Shown in pieces: positions 18,191 to 27,040 of a DNA stretch of 64,000 nt; positions within the stretch are counted from its first letter, which is position 1; every line of letters begins with the position of its first letter. Source of the DNA: Gemmatimonadota bacterium. GTDB taxonomy: Bacteria > Gemmatimonadota > Gemmatimonadetes > Longimicrobiales > Gaopeijiaceae. Position numbers and translations under genes: made by a program. The notes under the pieces are model-generated. The model saw only the letters and a program-made list of their open reading frames with translations, searched no databases and was not told where the DNA came from. The DNA lies in NCBI GenBank assembly GCA_022823365.1, contig JAJDXG010000014.1, positions 1 to 64,000 on the forward strand, written 5' to 3'.

Positions 18191-18289
18191 TGCGGCACTG
18201 CCGCACAAACAGTTCACCTGAGTCCAGCAGACCGAAAGGCGTTGGCCCGGCTTATGGCCGCGATCAAGCAGGAGGCACGAATTCGATGA
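18191..18289 (+). pseudogene. Stub of a HigB/RelE-type toxin
   Basis: The frame ending at 18289 reads VHLSPADRKALARLMAAIKQEA, which fits the C-terminus of RelE/HigB-family toxins that precede HigA-type antitoxins. The frame is closed by TAA upstream of 18191 and the rest of the toxin is absent. Its TGA overlaps the antitoxin ATG, the normal arrangement, so the pair was once intact. Confidence 0.6.
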
Positions 18290-18591
18290 CCACCCGGAGA
18301 ACCGACTTGGGACGGGAGGTGGAGACGGCCCTTGGCGAAGTGCTCGCCCATGTACGCGGCACGGCCCCCCTTCCCTGCCGCATCGTCGACGACCCCGCCG
18401 CCGAGCACATCCTGGCTCTTCGCAAGCGAATGAAGCTGAGCCGCCAGAAGTTCGCGGACACTTTCGGGCTCGATGTCCGGGCGGTGCAGGAATGGGAACA
18501 GGGGCGGCGAGTGCCAGATCGGGCGGCCCGTGTGCTGCTCACGGTAATCGACCGTGACCCCGAGGCGGTTGTCCGCGCTCTCGGCAATTGA
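18286..18591 (+). CDS. HigA-like XRE-family antitoxin, orphaned
   Basis: This 101-aa protein carries an XRE helix-turn-helix at about residues 48-85 (LRKRMKLSRQKFADTFGLDV, then VQEWEQGRRVPD) and the C-terminal LLTVIDRDPEAVVRAL seen in HigA/NadS-type antitoxins. ATG at 18286 is preceded by CAGGAGG. The toxin that should precede it is reduced to a C-terminal stub, so the protein may survive as a plain DNA-binding regulator. Confidence 0.78.
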   Translation: MTTRRTDLGREVETALGEVLAHVRGTAPLPCRIVDDPAAEHILALRKRMKLSRQKFADTFGLDVRAVQEWEQGRRVPDRAARVLLTVIDRDPEAVVRALGN

Positions 18592-18595
18592 GGGC

Positions 18596-18865
18596 TCAGG
18601 GGCCCTCGGATCCTGCGTTCTTCAGCCGCCGAGCTCCGGCATCCAACAAGGCCTCAATGACGTCCGGGGCCTCGCTCAGTGCCGCTGCAACGTGCAGCGT
18701 GGTGCCGCCAGTCTGATTGTCCCGTGCGCTCGGATCGGCTCCAGCCTCCAGCAACGCCCCGATCGTGCCTGGGAGCGACGCGACGATCCCCTCCTGGGAA
18801 CCTATCGCCACCGCACCGTGCAATGAGGTCCATCCGTGAGGGCATCTGTAGCCGTCTGCCCTCAC
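18596..18865 (-). CDS. Small ankyrin-repeat protein
   Basis: An 89-aa protein has two ankyrin units (GWTSLHGAV...LLEAGADPSARD and GTTLHVAAALSEAPDVIEALLDAGA). GTG at 18865 overlaps the stop of the DUF1016 nuclease gene as GTGA, so it is read as the second gene of that operon. Two repeats are few for a stable ankyrin fold, so it may be a truncated remainder of a larger protein. Ankyrin proteins mediate protein binding; no further role can be inferred. Confidence 0.55.
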   Translation of the reverse strand: MRADGYRCPHGWTSLHGAVAIGSQEGIVASLPGTIGALLEAGADPSARDNQTGGTTLHVAAALSEAPDVIEALLDAGARRLKNAGSEGP

Positions 18866-20019
18866 CCACCCGCCCCACCTCCCCGCCCCTCGATCTCCCG
18901 CCGAACCCTCGCGACCTGATCCGCAAGCTCCTCCCGTGACGGAAGGTACAACTGGTACTTGGACGCGTAGATGTTAGCGTCCTCGGGGAGCGTGAGCTCG
19001 ACCACGGCGTCGTTCTTACTGTCGCAGAGCAGGATCCCGATAGTCGGCAGCTCGCCATCGGTCTTCACGTAGCGGTCGAAGTAGTTCACGTACATCTGCA
19101 TCTGGCCGAGATCCTGATGGGTCAGCTTCCCGGTCTTGAGGTCGATCAGCACATAGCAGCGCAGCAGGCGGTTGTAGAATACGAGATCGACGAAGAAGTG
19201 ACTGTCATCGAAACTGAAGCGCTTCTGGCGCGCTTCGAACAGGAAGCCCTTGCCGAGTTCCAGCAGGAACTGTTGGAGCCGATCGATGATGGCCCTCTCC
19301 AGGTCGCTCTCCGAGTACGCGGGCGTCTCCTCCAGACCGAGGAACTCCAGCACCACCGGATCCTTGATCAGGTCCGACGCTTTTTCGAGCACCTGCCCCT
19401 CGCGGGCGAGCCGGCGGACCTCGCGCTCGTCGCGACTGAGCGCGAGTCGCTCGTACAGGGAGCTGTCCAGTTGCCGCTTGAGTTCGCGGACGCTCCAGCC
19501 GTTGGCCGCGGCTTCGATCTCGTAGAATCGGCGAGCCTCAGGGTCTGTTACGGAAAGGAGCGTGATGTAGTGTGACCAGCCGAGCGGAAGCTGCTCGGCA
19601 AGTTGTGCGAGAGTAACGGTCGTGGGGGCCGACAGATCACGTGAAGAAATCCGCAACGCCGTTGCGGAAATCGACTGGTTGCCGGGAGTCCGCAACGGTG
19701 TCGCGGATTTGCCCGCCGTCGGTACATCTGAGAGGATGTGCTCGTGGCCCAGGTAGAACCGTCGCATCCTCTCCAGCGCATCCACGGAAAACCCCCGCCC
19801 GATCCTCGCCGTCAGGGCTGCCGACAGCTTTTTCAGGGTCTGCGTGCCGTACTCGGCCCGATCTGCGCCGCTCTGCTCGTACTCCACGAGGTACCATCCG
19901 AACAGCCAGTTCCGCACGACCAGCGAACGGTCCACGGCGCGGGCCGCGGACCGCCGAGTCTCGTCATGGGTACGCCGACACAGCTCGACGAGGCGTTCGA
20001 AATCGAATCGCTGGCTCAC
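18862..20019 (-). CDS. DUF1016 / YhcG-type PD-(D/E)XK nuclease
   Basis: This 385-aa protein has the DUF1016 N-terminal helical domain (LVVRNWLFGWYLVEYEQ, AEYGTQTLKKLSAAL, LPLGWSHYITLL) and the C-terminal nuclease domain (FSFDDSHFFVDLVFYNR followed by CYVLIDLKTGKL), with D...DLK in the catalytic positions. Related proteins occur in mobile elements and may process recombination intermediates. GTG at 20019 starts at VSQRFDFERLVELC; the frame stays open much further upstream but without homology. An insertion-like low-conservation segment after residue 125 separates the N-terminal halves. A broken second copy lies directly upstream. Confidence 0.8.
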   Translation of the reverse strand: MSQRFDFERLVELCRRTHDETRRSAARAVDRSLVVRNWLFGWYLVEYEQSGADRAEYGTQTLKKLSAALTARIGRGFSVDALERMRRFYLGHEHILSDVPTAGKSATPLRTPGNQSISATALRISSRDLSAPTTVTLAQLAEQLPLGWSHYITLLSVTDPEARRFYEIEAAANGWSVRELKRQLDSSLYERLALSRDEREVRRLAREGQVLEKASDLIKDPVVLEFLGLEETPAYSESDLERAIIDRLQQFLLELGKGFLFEARQKRFSFDDSHFFVDLVFYNRLLRCYVLIDLKTGKLTHQDLGQMQMYVNYFDRYVKTDGELPTIGILLCDSKNDAVVELTLPEDANIYASKYQLYLPSREELADQVARVRREIEGRGGGAGG

Positions 20020-20159
20020 GCCGGCAGCCCCATCCGCCCCAGGTGGCCCTCGACTCTGGCGCTGTAGTTGTTGCCCGGCTGGTAGGTGTCGTCGTGCTTT
20101 AGAGCCAAGTCCGGACTCCGGCGAGGCGGGGTTCGCGTGGCGGCCAGAGGGGCATCCTG

Positions 20160-20690
20160 CTAGGCTGTGAGCCCGGTGCCGCCGGTAAGTATCGGACCGT
20201 CGGCTGGGCGAATACATGGCGGAACGAGACTGACTACTCCGGGCGGCGGCGGCCACGACAGGGAGCTGTCCAGTGGCCGCTCGAGTTCGCGGACGCTCCA
20301 GCCGCTGGCCGCGGCCTCGATCTCGTAGAAACGGCGGGCCTCGGGGTCGGATACCGACAGGAGGGTGACGTAGTGGGACCAGCCGAGGGGGAGCCGCTGC
20401 TGGAGGGCGGGCACTGAAGCCTCCGACTCCCCGCCAGTCGAAACGGGCAATTCGGAAAACAGTGTCTGCCGAATCTCCTCGGTGACAGAAACGGAAAACG
20501 CCGTTCGCCGCTTGTCGGGTTCCGACACGACCCCCTTGAACTCCAAGTAGAATCGCCTGAACTGCCTCAGGTATCGCACCCAGAACCCCCGCCCGATCCT
20601 CTCCTTCAGGGCCACCGACAGTTTCTTCAGGGTTTGCGCGCCATACTCGGCTCGATCCGAGTCGCGGTTGTTGAAGGTTCTCCCAAACAC
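20160..20690 (-). pseudogene. Truncated DUF1016 N-terminal domain
   Basis: The frame reads DRAEYGAQTLKKLSVALKERI, later LPLGWSHYVTLLSVSDPEA and VRELERPLDSSL, paralogous to the intact gene at 18862-20019. It lacks the first 60 residues and everything after the first domain: similarity stops at about 20262 where the sequence turns to unrelated Pro-rich residues. This is the remains of a tandem copy. Confidence 0.65.
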
Positions 20691-20764
20691 TACGATAAAC
20701 GGTCAAATCACGACCCAAACACACTCGGCTCTCCGAGCGGCGCGTACGACGGGAGGGGTTGAGA

Positions 20765-21859
20765 ATGCGGTACAAGCTGCTGGGCAAGAGCGGTTTGCGC
20801 GTGTCGGAGGTCTGCCTCGGCACGATGATGATGTCGACGGAGTCCCCCAGCTCCGCCGGACCCGAGGAGAGCCGCCGGATCCTGGAGGCGTTCGCGGAGA
20901 AGGGCGGCAACTACTTCGATACGGCCAACGAAGTGTACAACGACGGTCTCAGCGAGCGGATCCTGGGCGAGTTCGTCGCGTCCGATCGCCATCGCTACGT
21001 CGTGACGACGAAGTACACCAACACGCGACTCAGTCTCAACAGGCTGTACAGCGGCAAGGACCCGAGGATCCGGGACCATCCCAACGCCGGCGGCAACCAC
21101 AAGAAGAGCATGGTGCAATCGGTGGAAGGGAGCCTGAAGCGCCTCGGGGTGGACTACATCGATCTCCTCTGGATTCACTTCTGGGAGTACAGCACGGACA
21201 TCGCGGACGTGATGCGCAACGTGAACGACCTGGTGCAGCAGGGCAAAGTGCTGCACTTCGGCCTCTGCAACACTCCTGCCTGGGTGGTGGCGCGGGGCCA
21301 GACGGTGGCCGAGCAGCGAGGCTGGGAGCCGATCTCCGCACTGCAGTACCGGTACAACCTGGTCTCGAGGGACCTGGAGCTCGAGGTCATTCCCTGCGCC
21401 CCCTCGCTCGGCATCAGCGTCAACGCCTACTCGCCGCTGGCCGGCGGCTTCCTGACCGGCAAGTACACGCGGGACGACAGCACGGAGAGCCGGCGCTACG
21501 ACGGCGGGCGCTTCAATCAGGCCGCCTTCCCGTTTGACGAGAAGTCGTACGAGATTGCCCGCAAGGTGGACGAGATCGCCGACCGCCTCGGGACCAGCTC
21601 GGCCGCGGTGGCCCTGGCGTGGGTGCGGGACCGCGGCGTGATCCCGATGGTCGGGGCCCGCAAGGTCTCCCAGATCGAGAACAGCCTGCAGTACCTGGAG
21701 GTCACCCTCCCGCAGGAGGACATGCGGGCGCTGAACGAGATGAGCGCCCCGGCGCTGCCCTGGACCTACGACATGCTCCACAGCGAGAAGAGCCTCGTCC
21801 GCCAACTGGCCTCTGGCGGCATGCTGGACGCGATCGACAACGAGCACTTCCCCGCCTGA
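20765..21859 (+). CDS. Aldo/keto reductase
   Basis: This 364-aa cytoplasmic NADPH-dependent oxidoreductase has the AKR N-terminus MRYKLLGKSGLRVSEVCLG, YFDTANEVYNDG with the catalytic Asp and Tyr, TTKYTN with the Lys and IHFWEY with the His of the tetrad. The cofactor-binding end is typical (IPMVGARKVSQIENSL). It resembles the YghZ/PdxI-like group that reduces small aldehydes. ATG at 20765 is preceded by GGGAGGGG. It marks the right edge of the accessory region. Confidence 0.88.
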   Translation: MRYKLLGKSGLRVSEVCLGTMMMSTESPSSAGPEESRRILEAFAEKGGNYFDTANEVYNDGLSERILGEFVASDRHRYVVTTKYTNTRLSLNRLYSGKDPRIRDHPNAGGNHKKSMVQSVEGSLKRLGVDYIDLLWIHFWEYSTDIADVMRNVNDLVQQGKVLHFGLCNTPAWVVARGQTVAEQRGWEPISALQYRYNLVSRDLELEVIPCAPSLGISVNAYSPLAGGFLTGKYTRDDSTESRRYDGGRFNQAAFPFDEKSYEIARKVDEIADRLGTSSAAVALAWVRDRGVIPMVGARKVSQIENSLQYLEVTLPQEDMRALNEMSAPALPWTYDMLHSEKSLVRQLASGGMLDAIDNEHFPA

Positions 21860-21918
21860 CGAGCGCGGCGGCCGGCTAGCGCGAAGCATCGCACATTCAC
21901 AGCGTTGACCCCTCCCGA

Positions 21919-22452
21919 ATGAACTTCGACATCCTCGGCAACCTCGGCGAGTTCATCGGTGCCGTAGGCGTCGTGCTGTCGCTGCTTCTGGTTGCGCGCC
22001 GGATGCGGCTCGGCATCGAGCAGACGCGGCGCAACACGAGGAGCGTACGCGCGGCCACGTTCAACGCGATGGTCGAAAACAGCATCCGCCTGCTCGAGCA
22101 CGTCTTCCGCGATCCGGAACTCGCCGACTTCCTCGCCCGGGCGGCCGACGGCCCGGATCGGCTCACGGCCGGGGAGCGGTTGCGCTGGGACTCCTACATG
22201 ACGGCGGTCTTCCGCCACATGGCCAACCTGCTCTACCAGCACGAAACCGGGGCCATGGAAGACAAGATGTGGGAGTCCTACCGGCGCTCCTTCAAGGACC
22301 ACCTGCGCGGCGAGGGCTGGGTGGCCTGGTACCTCGACCATCACCATCTCTTCGACGAGCGCCTCGCAGACGAGGTGCACGCCATCCTGGAAGAGCTGGC
22401 GAGCGAAGGGGTGCCGCACGCGGTGGCGTGGAAGGCGGCACGCCCGGGGTAG
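21919..22452 (+). CDS. Membrane-anchored hypothetical protein
   Basis: This 177-aa protein begins with one transmembrane helix (LGEFIGAVGVVLSLLLVARRM) followed by a helical soluble domain rich in Trp, Tyr and His (WDSYMTAVFRHMANLLYQ, WYLDHHHLFDERL). The layout resembles DUF6082-type proteins; no catalytic motif can be named. It follows the aldo/keto reductase by 59 bases and could share its transcript. Its 3' end abuts a decayed toxin-antitoxin pair on the other strand. Confidence 0.65.
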   Translation: MNFDILGNLGEFIGAVGVVLSLLLVARRMRLGIEQTRRNTRSVRAATFNAMVENSIRLLEHVFRDPELADFLARAADGPDRLTAGERLRWDSYMTAVFRHMANLLYQHETGAMEDKMWESYRRSFKDHLRGEGWVAWYLDHHHLFDERLADEVHAILEELASEGVPHAVAWKAARPG

Positions 22453-22460
22453 AGTGCCCG

Positions 22461-22631
22461 CTAAGCGGTTCCGTCACCCGCAGGTTGACTCGCCGGGTCT
22501 TGTTGAATGGTATTGCGGGCCGCTTGAGGAGCGATCTCCATCTCGCGGTCGGCCTCTGAAGCAGGCCTCAATTCACCCCGTTCGAACTTTTCGAGGATCT
22601 CCCGCTCTTCGGTGTTCAGTTGGTCGTTCAC
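22461..22631 (-). pseudogene. BrnA-like antitoxin, frameshifted
   Basis: From GTG 22631 the frame reads VNDQLNTEEREILEKFERGE and REMEIAPQAARNT, the N-terminus of BrnA-type antitoxins. It then derails: removal of a single A near 22512 restores FNKTRRVNLRVT, the expected start of the DNA-binding part, but after that similarity ends. The module is therefore broken twice. The start overlaps the toxin remnant stop (GTGA). Confidence 0.55.
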
Positions 22632-22760
22632 GATGGTCGCCTCTTCCGGTAGTGCCTAGTCGCCTTTCGACTCGGGATGATCGTCAATCCGGGAGACCTC
22701 CGACAAGGCCGCCGTTGTCCCGCGAAGCGGATTCCGACATCTTCGGTCGCCATGATCCAC
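22628..22760 (-). pseudogene. BrnT-like toxin C-terminal remnant
   Basis: The frame ending at 22628 reads TIIPSRKATRHYRKRRPS, similar to the RIISAR.ATR.ER end of BrnT ribonuclease toxins. Upstream, WIMATEDVGIRF may match the preceding strand, with frame damage in between. The overlap with the antitoxin start is the canonical brnT-brnA order. Confidence 0.45.
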
Positions 22761-23000
22761 GCGACGGACATCCGATCCCTCCGCCCCCTCGGAGCGACCT
22801 GCACCTGTAGACGGGCCTGCACCTGTAGGTGCTCCTGTCCCTGCATCGCCTGGATCCGGGTGTGTTGATGCGCTGAGTCCCGAGCTCACGCCGCCTCCGA
22901 GCCGCCCCGGTCAGCCGATCCGGGCGGTTTTTCGTGCTCCTGCCGGTCCCGCGCGACCGCCTCGAGTTCCTTGGATCCCTCCCAATACCGAGAGAAAACC

Positions 23001-24026
23001 ATGATCGGCCCCGTTCCGCCGACGATAAATATCCTTTACGAAAATCTCCTCTGGATTCCGCCCCTCAAGGAAGCGCTCGAGAGGGAGGGCCTTCGGGTGC
23101 GCCTCGTGCATGTGAACGAGGGGATCATCGATCCGTCGACGCCTCCTCCCGAGGGCATCTGGATGAATCGCATCAGCCCCTCGTCACACACCCGGGGCCA
23201 CGTCTACACGGTCGAGCTGGCGCGCCACCTCCTGTACTGGCTGGAGTCCCACGGCCGGCGCGTGATCAACGGGCTGTGCGCCTTCGAGCTGGAGATGAGC
23301 AAGCTTCGTCAGGATCTCGTCCTGCGGCGACACGGGATCAGGACGCCGCGCACCGTTCTGGCCATCGGGAGGGAGCACCTGTTTGAAGCGGCCGCGACCT
23401 TCGATGGCCCCTTCATCACGAAGCACGATCAGGGGGGCAAGGGCCTGGGCATCCGGCTCTTCCGCGACTCAGGGGAACTCGAGAGGCACCTCGAGGGCGA
23501 GGCCTTCGACGCCGGACCCGGCGCCAGGACGATCCTCCAGCAGTACATCGGCGCGCCCGAGCCGTTCATCACGAGGGTGGAGATCGTCGGGGGCCGCTTC
23601 GTGTTCGCCATGCGGAGCTCAACGGCCGGCGGGTTCGAGCTCTGCCCCTCGGACGTGTGCAACCCGATGCCCCGGCGGCAGGAAGAACTCCGGATCGGCG
23701 CGAGCCGCACAGGCGGCGGGGGCGCGAACGACACGGGCACGGACCACACGGGTGCGAACGCCCTTTTCAGCCCGTCACCGATCACCGCGGACGATCCGCT
23801 GGTGCGGAAGTACATCCGGCTCTGCCTCGAAGAAGGGATCGAGATCGCCGGGATCGAGTTCGTGGAGGACGCGCGCGGGGACCGCTATACCTACGACATC
23901 AACGGCACGACCAACTACAACCAGACCCTGGGTGCCCGGATCGGCGTGGACGGAATGCGCGAGGTGGCCAGGTACGTGCGCAGGGCGGCGGTGCCGGGCC
24001 GTCTGCCGCGGCGCATCGCGTGTTGA
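23001..24026 (+). CDS. ATP-grasp (RimK-like) ligase
   Basis: This 341-aa protein has the ATP-grasp layout: an N-terminal domain with INILYENLLWIPPL, the nucleotide-binding stretch FDGPFITKHDQGGKGLGIRLF, the Arg/Glu pair in ITRVEIVGGRFVFAM, and the metal-binding end EIAGIEFVEDARGDRYTYDINGTTNY. Such enzymes join a carboxylate to an amine or thiol with ATP, as in RimK or alpha-aminoadipate ligases. The substrate cannot be deduced: no biosynthetic partner genes or precursor peptide lie nearby. ATG at 23001 begins the homologous region. Confidence 0.82.
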   Translation: MIGPVPPTINILYENLLWIPPLKEALEREGLRVRLVHVNEGIIDPSTPPPEGIWMNRISPSSHTRGHVYTVELARHLLYWLESHGRRVINGLCAFELEMSKLRQDLVLRRHGIRTPRTVLAIGREHLFEAAATFDGPFITKHDQGGKGLGIRLFRDSGELERHLEGEAFDAGPGARTILQQYIGAPEPFITRVEIVGGRFVFAMRSSTAGGFELCPSDVCNPMPRRQEELRIGASRTGGGGANDTGTDHTGANALFSPSPITADDPLVRKYIRLCLEEGIEIAGIEFVEDARGDRYTYDINGTTNYNQTLGARIGVDGMREVARYVRRAAVPGRLPRRIAC

Positions 24027-24152
24027 GCGGGGCTGGCTCCTCGCCCGCGGTGCGAACCCCCGGGCCAGCTCTCTCGCTAGCATGACGATAGCGAAGAGGC
24101 GTATCATCGGGACTGTCCGGATTCCACGGTCCGCTCAGGGGAGAACCCCGCG

Positions 24153-25448
24153 ATGAAGCTGTTCCTTCGAGCCACCCGCGTCTTCGCGGCGGCCTTGGCC
24201 GCTGCCTGCCCGATGGTGGCGGCCCTGCTCGCCGCCCCGGCCGTCGCGCAGGACCAGCCGCTGACGGTAGACATGACCGACGTCTACCGCGTGGGCGGCG
24301 CGAGCGCGCGTGAGGAGTGGGCCTTCTTCGGGCCTGCCCTGCAGGCGAGCTTCGACGGCGCCGGCAACCTGATCGTCCTGGATGGTTTCAACCATCGGGT
24401 CGTCGTCATCGGACCGGACGGCCAGCTTGTGCGTGTCGTCGGTCGCGAGGGCCAGGGGCCGGGCGAGTTTCAGAGCGTAATGGCCTTCGCAGTGTGGCGG
24501 GACGGCCGCTTCGCGGTACCCGACATGGGTCATTCCGCGATCCAGGTGTTCAGCCCGGACGGCGGACTGGAGCGGTTCGTCCGGATGAGCGACGAGGGCT
24601 GGCCTGCATCCAGCACCCTCTTTCACAGCGAGATTCGGGCCGATCCGCTGGGCGACAGGATCATCGCCCGTGGGGTCGCGGGTGTGCTGGTCGCAATGGC
24701 GAATCGTGCGAACCGCCGCATGGGACACGAGGACGATACTCCGCCCGGGGCCGACGACCGCGCGCTCGAGACATTGGACCTCTCCGGCGATGAGATCGCG
24801 CAGGAGCCTATCCTCCAGGGATGGAGAGCCCCTCGCTCGGATACGGAGCTGTCAGCTGCCGAGCAGGAGGACTGGGCGAAGGTCGTCGCGTCGATGGAGG
24901 ACCGCTACTTCGAGCCTGCGTTCGTCTGGGATGTGCTGCCCGACGGCACCGTCGCCTGGTCCGATTCCTCTGCCTACGCCATCAAGCTCGCCTCTCCCGA
25001 CGGATCGGTGATCGACGTGCTGAGACGGCCGCTCGCGCCGCAAGCAGTATCCCAACGCATTCGGCGGGAAACGATCGCCTACCACATCGAACGCCTCGAC
25101 GAGTCGTCGCGAAACCCTCCCTCGACAGGCCTGCCTTTCTTGACGCCAGACGTCGAGGGGCGCCGCCGCAGGATCCAGGAACGCGGGTTCTATCACGAAA
25201 TCCCCGTGGTGCTGGGGTTGAAGGCCACCTGGGACGGCGGGCTCTGGATCCAGCGCCACGGAGAGGACCCATGGTTGGACAAAGGCCCGATAGACATCTT
25301 CAACGCGGACCGCGAGTACCTGGGCACGCTCCCGGCGGGCGACCCGCCGATGCCGGCCGCATTCGGACCCGATGGTCTCGTGGTCCACCTGGAACGCGAC
25401 GAATTCGACGTGCCGACGCTCGTGGTGAGCCGGTTGCGGGAAGAGTAG
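24153..25448 (+). CDS. Exported six-bladed beta-propeller protein
   Basis: This 431-aa protein has a signal peptide ending AAPAVAQ and propeller strands with the family repeat DGAGNLIVLDGFNHRVVVIGPDGQLV and GREGQGPGEF. The centre carries AWSDSSAYAIKLASPDGSV and the end has GPDGLVVHLERDEFDVPTLVV, shared with the following gene. The two are tandem paralogues 47 bases apart and probably cotranscribed. Function unknown. Confidence 0.78.
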   Translation: MKLFLRATRVFAAALAAACPMVAALLAAPAVAQDQPLTVDMTDVYRVGGASAREEWAFFGPALQASFDGAGNLIVLDGFNHRVVVIGPDGQLVRVVGREGQGPGEFQSVMAFAVWRDGRFAVPDMGHSAIQVFSPDGGLERFVRMSDEGWPASSTLFHSEIRADPLGDRIIARGVAGVLVAMANRANRRMGHEDDTPPGADDRALETLDLSGDEIAQEPILQGWRAPRSDTELSAAEQEDWAKVVASMEDRYFEPAFVWDVLPDGTVAWSDSSAYAIKLASPDGSVIDVLRRPLAPQAVSQRIRRETIAYHIERLDESSRNPPSTGLPFLTPDVEGRRRRIQERGFYHEIPVVLGLKATWDGGLWIQRHGEDPWLDKGPIDIFNADREYLGTLPAGDPPMPAAFGPDGLVVHLERDEFDVPTLVVSRLREE

Positions 25449-25495
25449 GAAGCATCGACAACAACAGCGGAACACAACGCCGCGGGAGACGAACG

Positions 25496-26728
25496 ATGGT
25501 TGGGAAGACGACGCAGCAGCGGACGCAGCGTGCGACGGCCGTCGCGATGGCCACGCTGTCCATCACGGTAACCGCAGCCCTGGCTGGTCCGCTCGCCGCC
25601 CAGGAGGTAATCGAACTGCCGGCGGAGGATCTCCCCCTCGACGCCGACTTCGAGGAGATCTACCGGGTGGGCTCGCTGGATGGGGATGGGTGGGACACCT
25701 TCGGCCGCGTTGGCACGGTCGGCTTCGACGGTGCCGGCAACCTCTACATCCTCGACACGGAGGCGGTGCGGATCAATGTCGTCGACCTGCAGGCCAACCT
25801 GGTTCGGCAGTTCATGCGAGAGGGCCAGGGCCCGGGGGAGTTCGGAAGCGACACCGCGCCGGCGCTGGAGTTCGCCGTCATGGAGGACGGGCGGGTGACC
25901 GTCTACGACATCGGACGAATGGCATTCACTATCTTCGGCGCCGGCGGCGAATTCGAACGCATAGTCCGCTTTTCAGGTGCGCAGACGAGTTCGGCGATGA
26001 TTCCGGAAATCCAGGCCGTCCCGGGAACGGATCGAGTCCTCGCGACATCGGAGGTCAACTACCTCAGAAGGACCGCGCCCGGTCCGGACGACGAGCCGTC
26101 GGAACCCTCGTTCCGGCATATCCTGAGCTATGACGTGAGCGGCGACGAGGTACGCATCGACTCGGTTGCCGCGGGGTGGCTGCCCCCTGGTGATCCAGAG
26201 GGATTCAGCCCGCCGCTCAGGGCGGGCGTGCTGCCCAGCGGAGCGGTCGTGTACACCGACTCTTCCACGTATGCGATCAAGTCTGCCGTGCCGGGCGGCC
26301 GCGTGACCCGGGTCCTGACCCGTCCGTTCCAGCCCCGCCCCGTGACGCGCCGCGTCAGGGCCGATGAGATCGAGCGGCGGCTGGAAGCACTCGGAGACGC
26401 CCGCGGCGACCCGATAGTGCAGCGGATGATGGAATTCCGCCGCGGCCAGATCGAGGCGATGGAGTTCTTCGACGAGATCCCCGTAGTCGTCGACCTGCGA
26501 ACGAGTCGGGAAGGCACCATCTGGGTCCTTCACCGGGGGGACGCGGACGCGGAGGACAACCGGATCGACCTCATATCGTCGGACGGACGCTACCTGGGCA
26601 CCCTCCCTCCCGGCTCCACCGCGATGCCTTCCGCCTTCGGCCCGAACGGGCTCGTCGCCTTTGTGGAGAGGGACGACCTGGACGTGTCCTATGTGTCGGT
26701 GAAGCGTCTGCCGGAGGGGATACGCTGA
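25496..26728 (+). CDS. Exported six-bladed beta-propeller protein, tandem paralogue
   Basis: This 410-aa protein starts at ATG 25496 after GGGAGA; its signal peptide ends LAGPLAAQ. Repeats include DGAGNLYILDTEAVRINVVDL, REGQGPGEF and VYTDSSTYAIKSAVPGG, aligning along the whole length with the gene before it. The end GPNGLVAFVERDDLDVSYVSV is the same terminal blade. A broken relative lies just downstream on the opposite strand. Confidence 0.78.
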   Translation: MVGKTTQQRTQRATAVAMATLSITVTAALAGPLAAQEVIELPAEDLPLDADFEEIYRVGSLDGDGWDTFGRVGTVGFDGAGNLYILDTEAVRINVVDLQANLVRQFMREGQGPGEFGSDTAPALEFAVMEDGRVTVYDIGRMAFTIFGAGGEFERIVRFSGAQTSSAMIPEIQAVPGTDRVLATSEVNYLRRTAPGPDDEPSEPSFRHILSYDVSGDEVRIDSVAAGWLPPGDPEGFSPPLRAGVLPSGAVVYTDSSTYAIKSAVPGGRVTRVLTRPFQPRPVTRRVRADEIERRLEALGDARGDPIVQRMMEFRRGQIEAMEFFDEIPVVVDLRTSREGTIWVLHRGDADAEDNRIDLISSDGRYLGTLPPGSTAMPSAFGPNGLVAFVERDDLDVSYVSVKRLPEGIR

Positions 26729-26729
26729 G

Positions 26730-27040
26730 TCAACCGCCCCGAATGCGGCCGCGGACGACGTATTGCACGTCCAGCTCGTCTGTCGCGATCAGCCAGATCG
26801 TGTCGCCCCGCACAACCGGAGCGACTCGGTCGAAGAGCTCGAGGCCGGATTCCAGGCTGGCCGTTCCGAGATGGGCGCCGTCCCCCGAGTAGACGTCGAA
26901 CAGGACCCCTTCCCCGCCGGACGGGGTGCGGACCCACAGGTTGCCCTCGGCTGACTGGAAGATGGCTTCGACGGCGGGCTTGACGTTGGGGATCCGGGAC
27001 CAGTCGAACTGGCGGGGGATCGGCCGACGCCGCGAATCAA
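26730..27040 (-). pseudogene. Six-bladed beta-propeller C-terminal fragment
   Basis: The minus-strand frame reads DWSRIPNVKPAVEAIF, GNLWVRTPSGGEGVLFDVYS, VAPVVRGDTIWLIATDELDV and ends RGRIRGG, matching the last two blades of the propeller proteins here. There is no start codon and upstream sequence is replaced by the DUF4377 lipoprotein gene, whose stop codon lies at the junction. Confidence 0.6.

Noticed and set aside
20020-20910. N-terminal extension of the DUF1016 protein to 682 residues
   Set aside because: It contains no family sequence, overlaps the truncated copy and the aldo/keto reductase start, and low-complexity residues dominate.
24821-25495. Upstream extension of the second propeller gene inside the first
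   Set aside because: The signal peptide and ribosome-binding site start at 25496; the extension is the alternative frame of the preceding gene.
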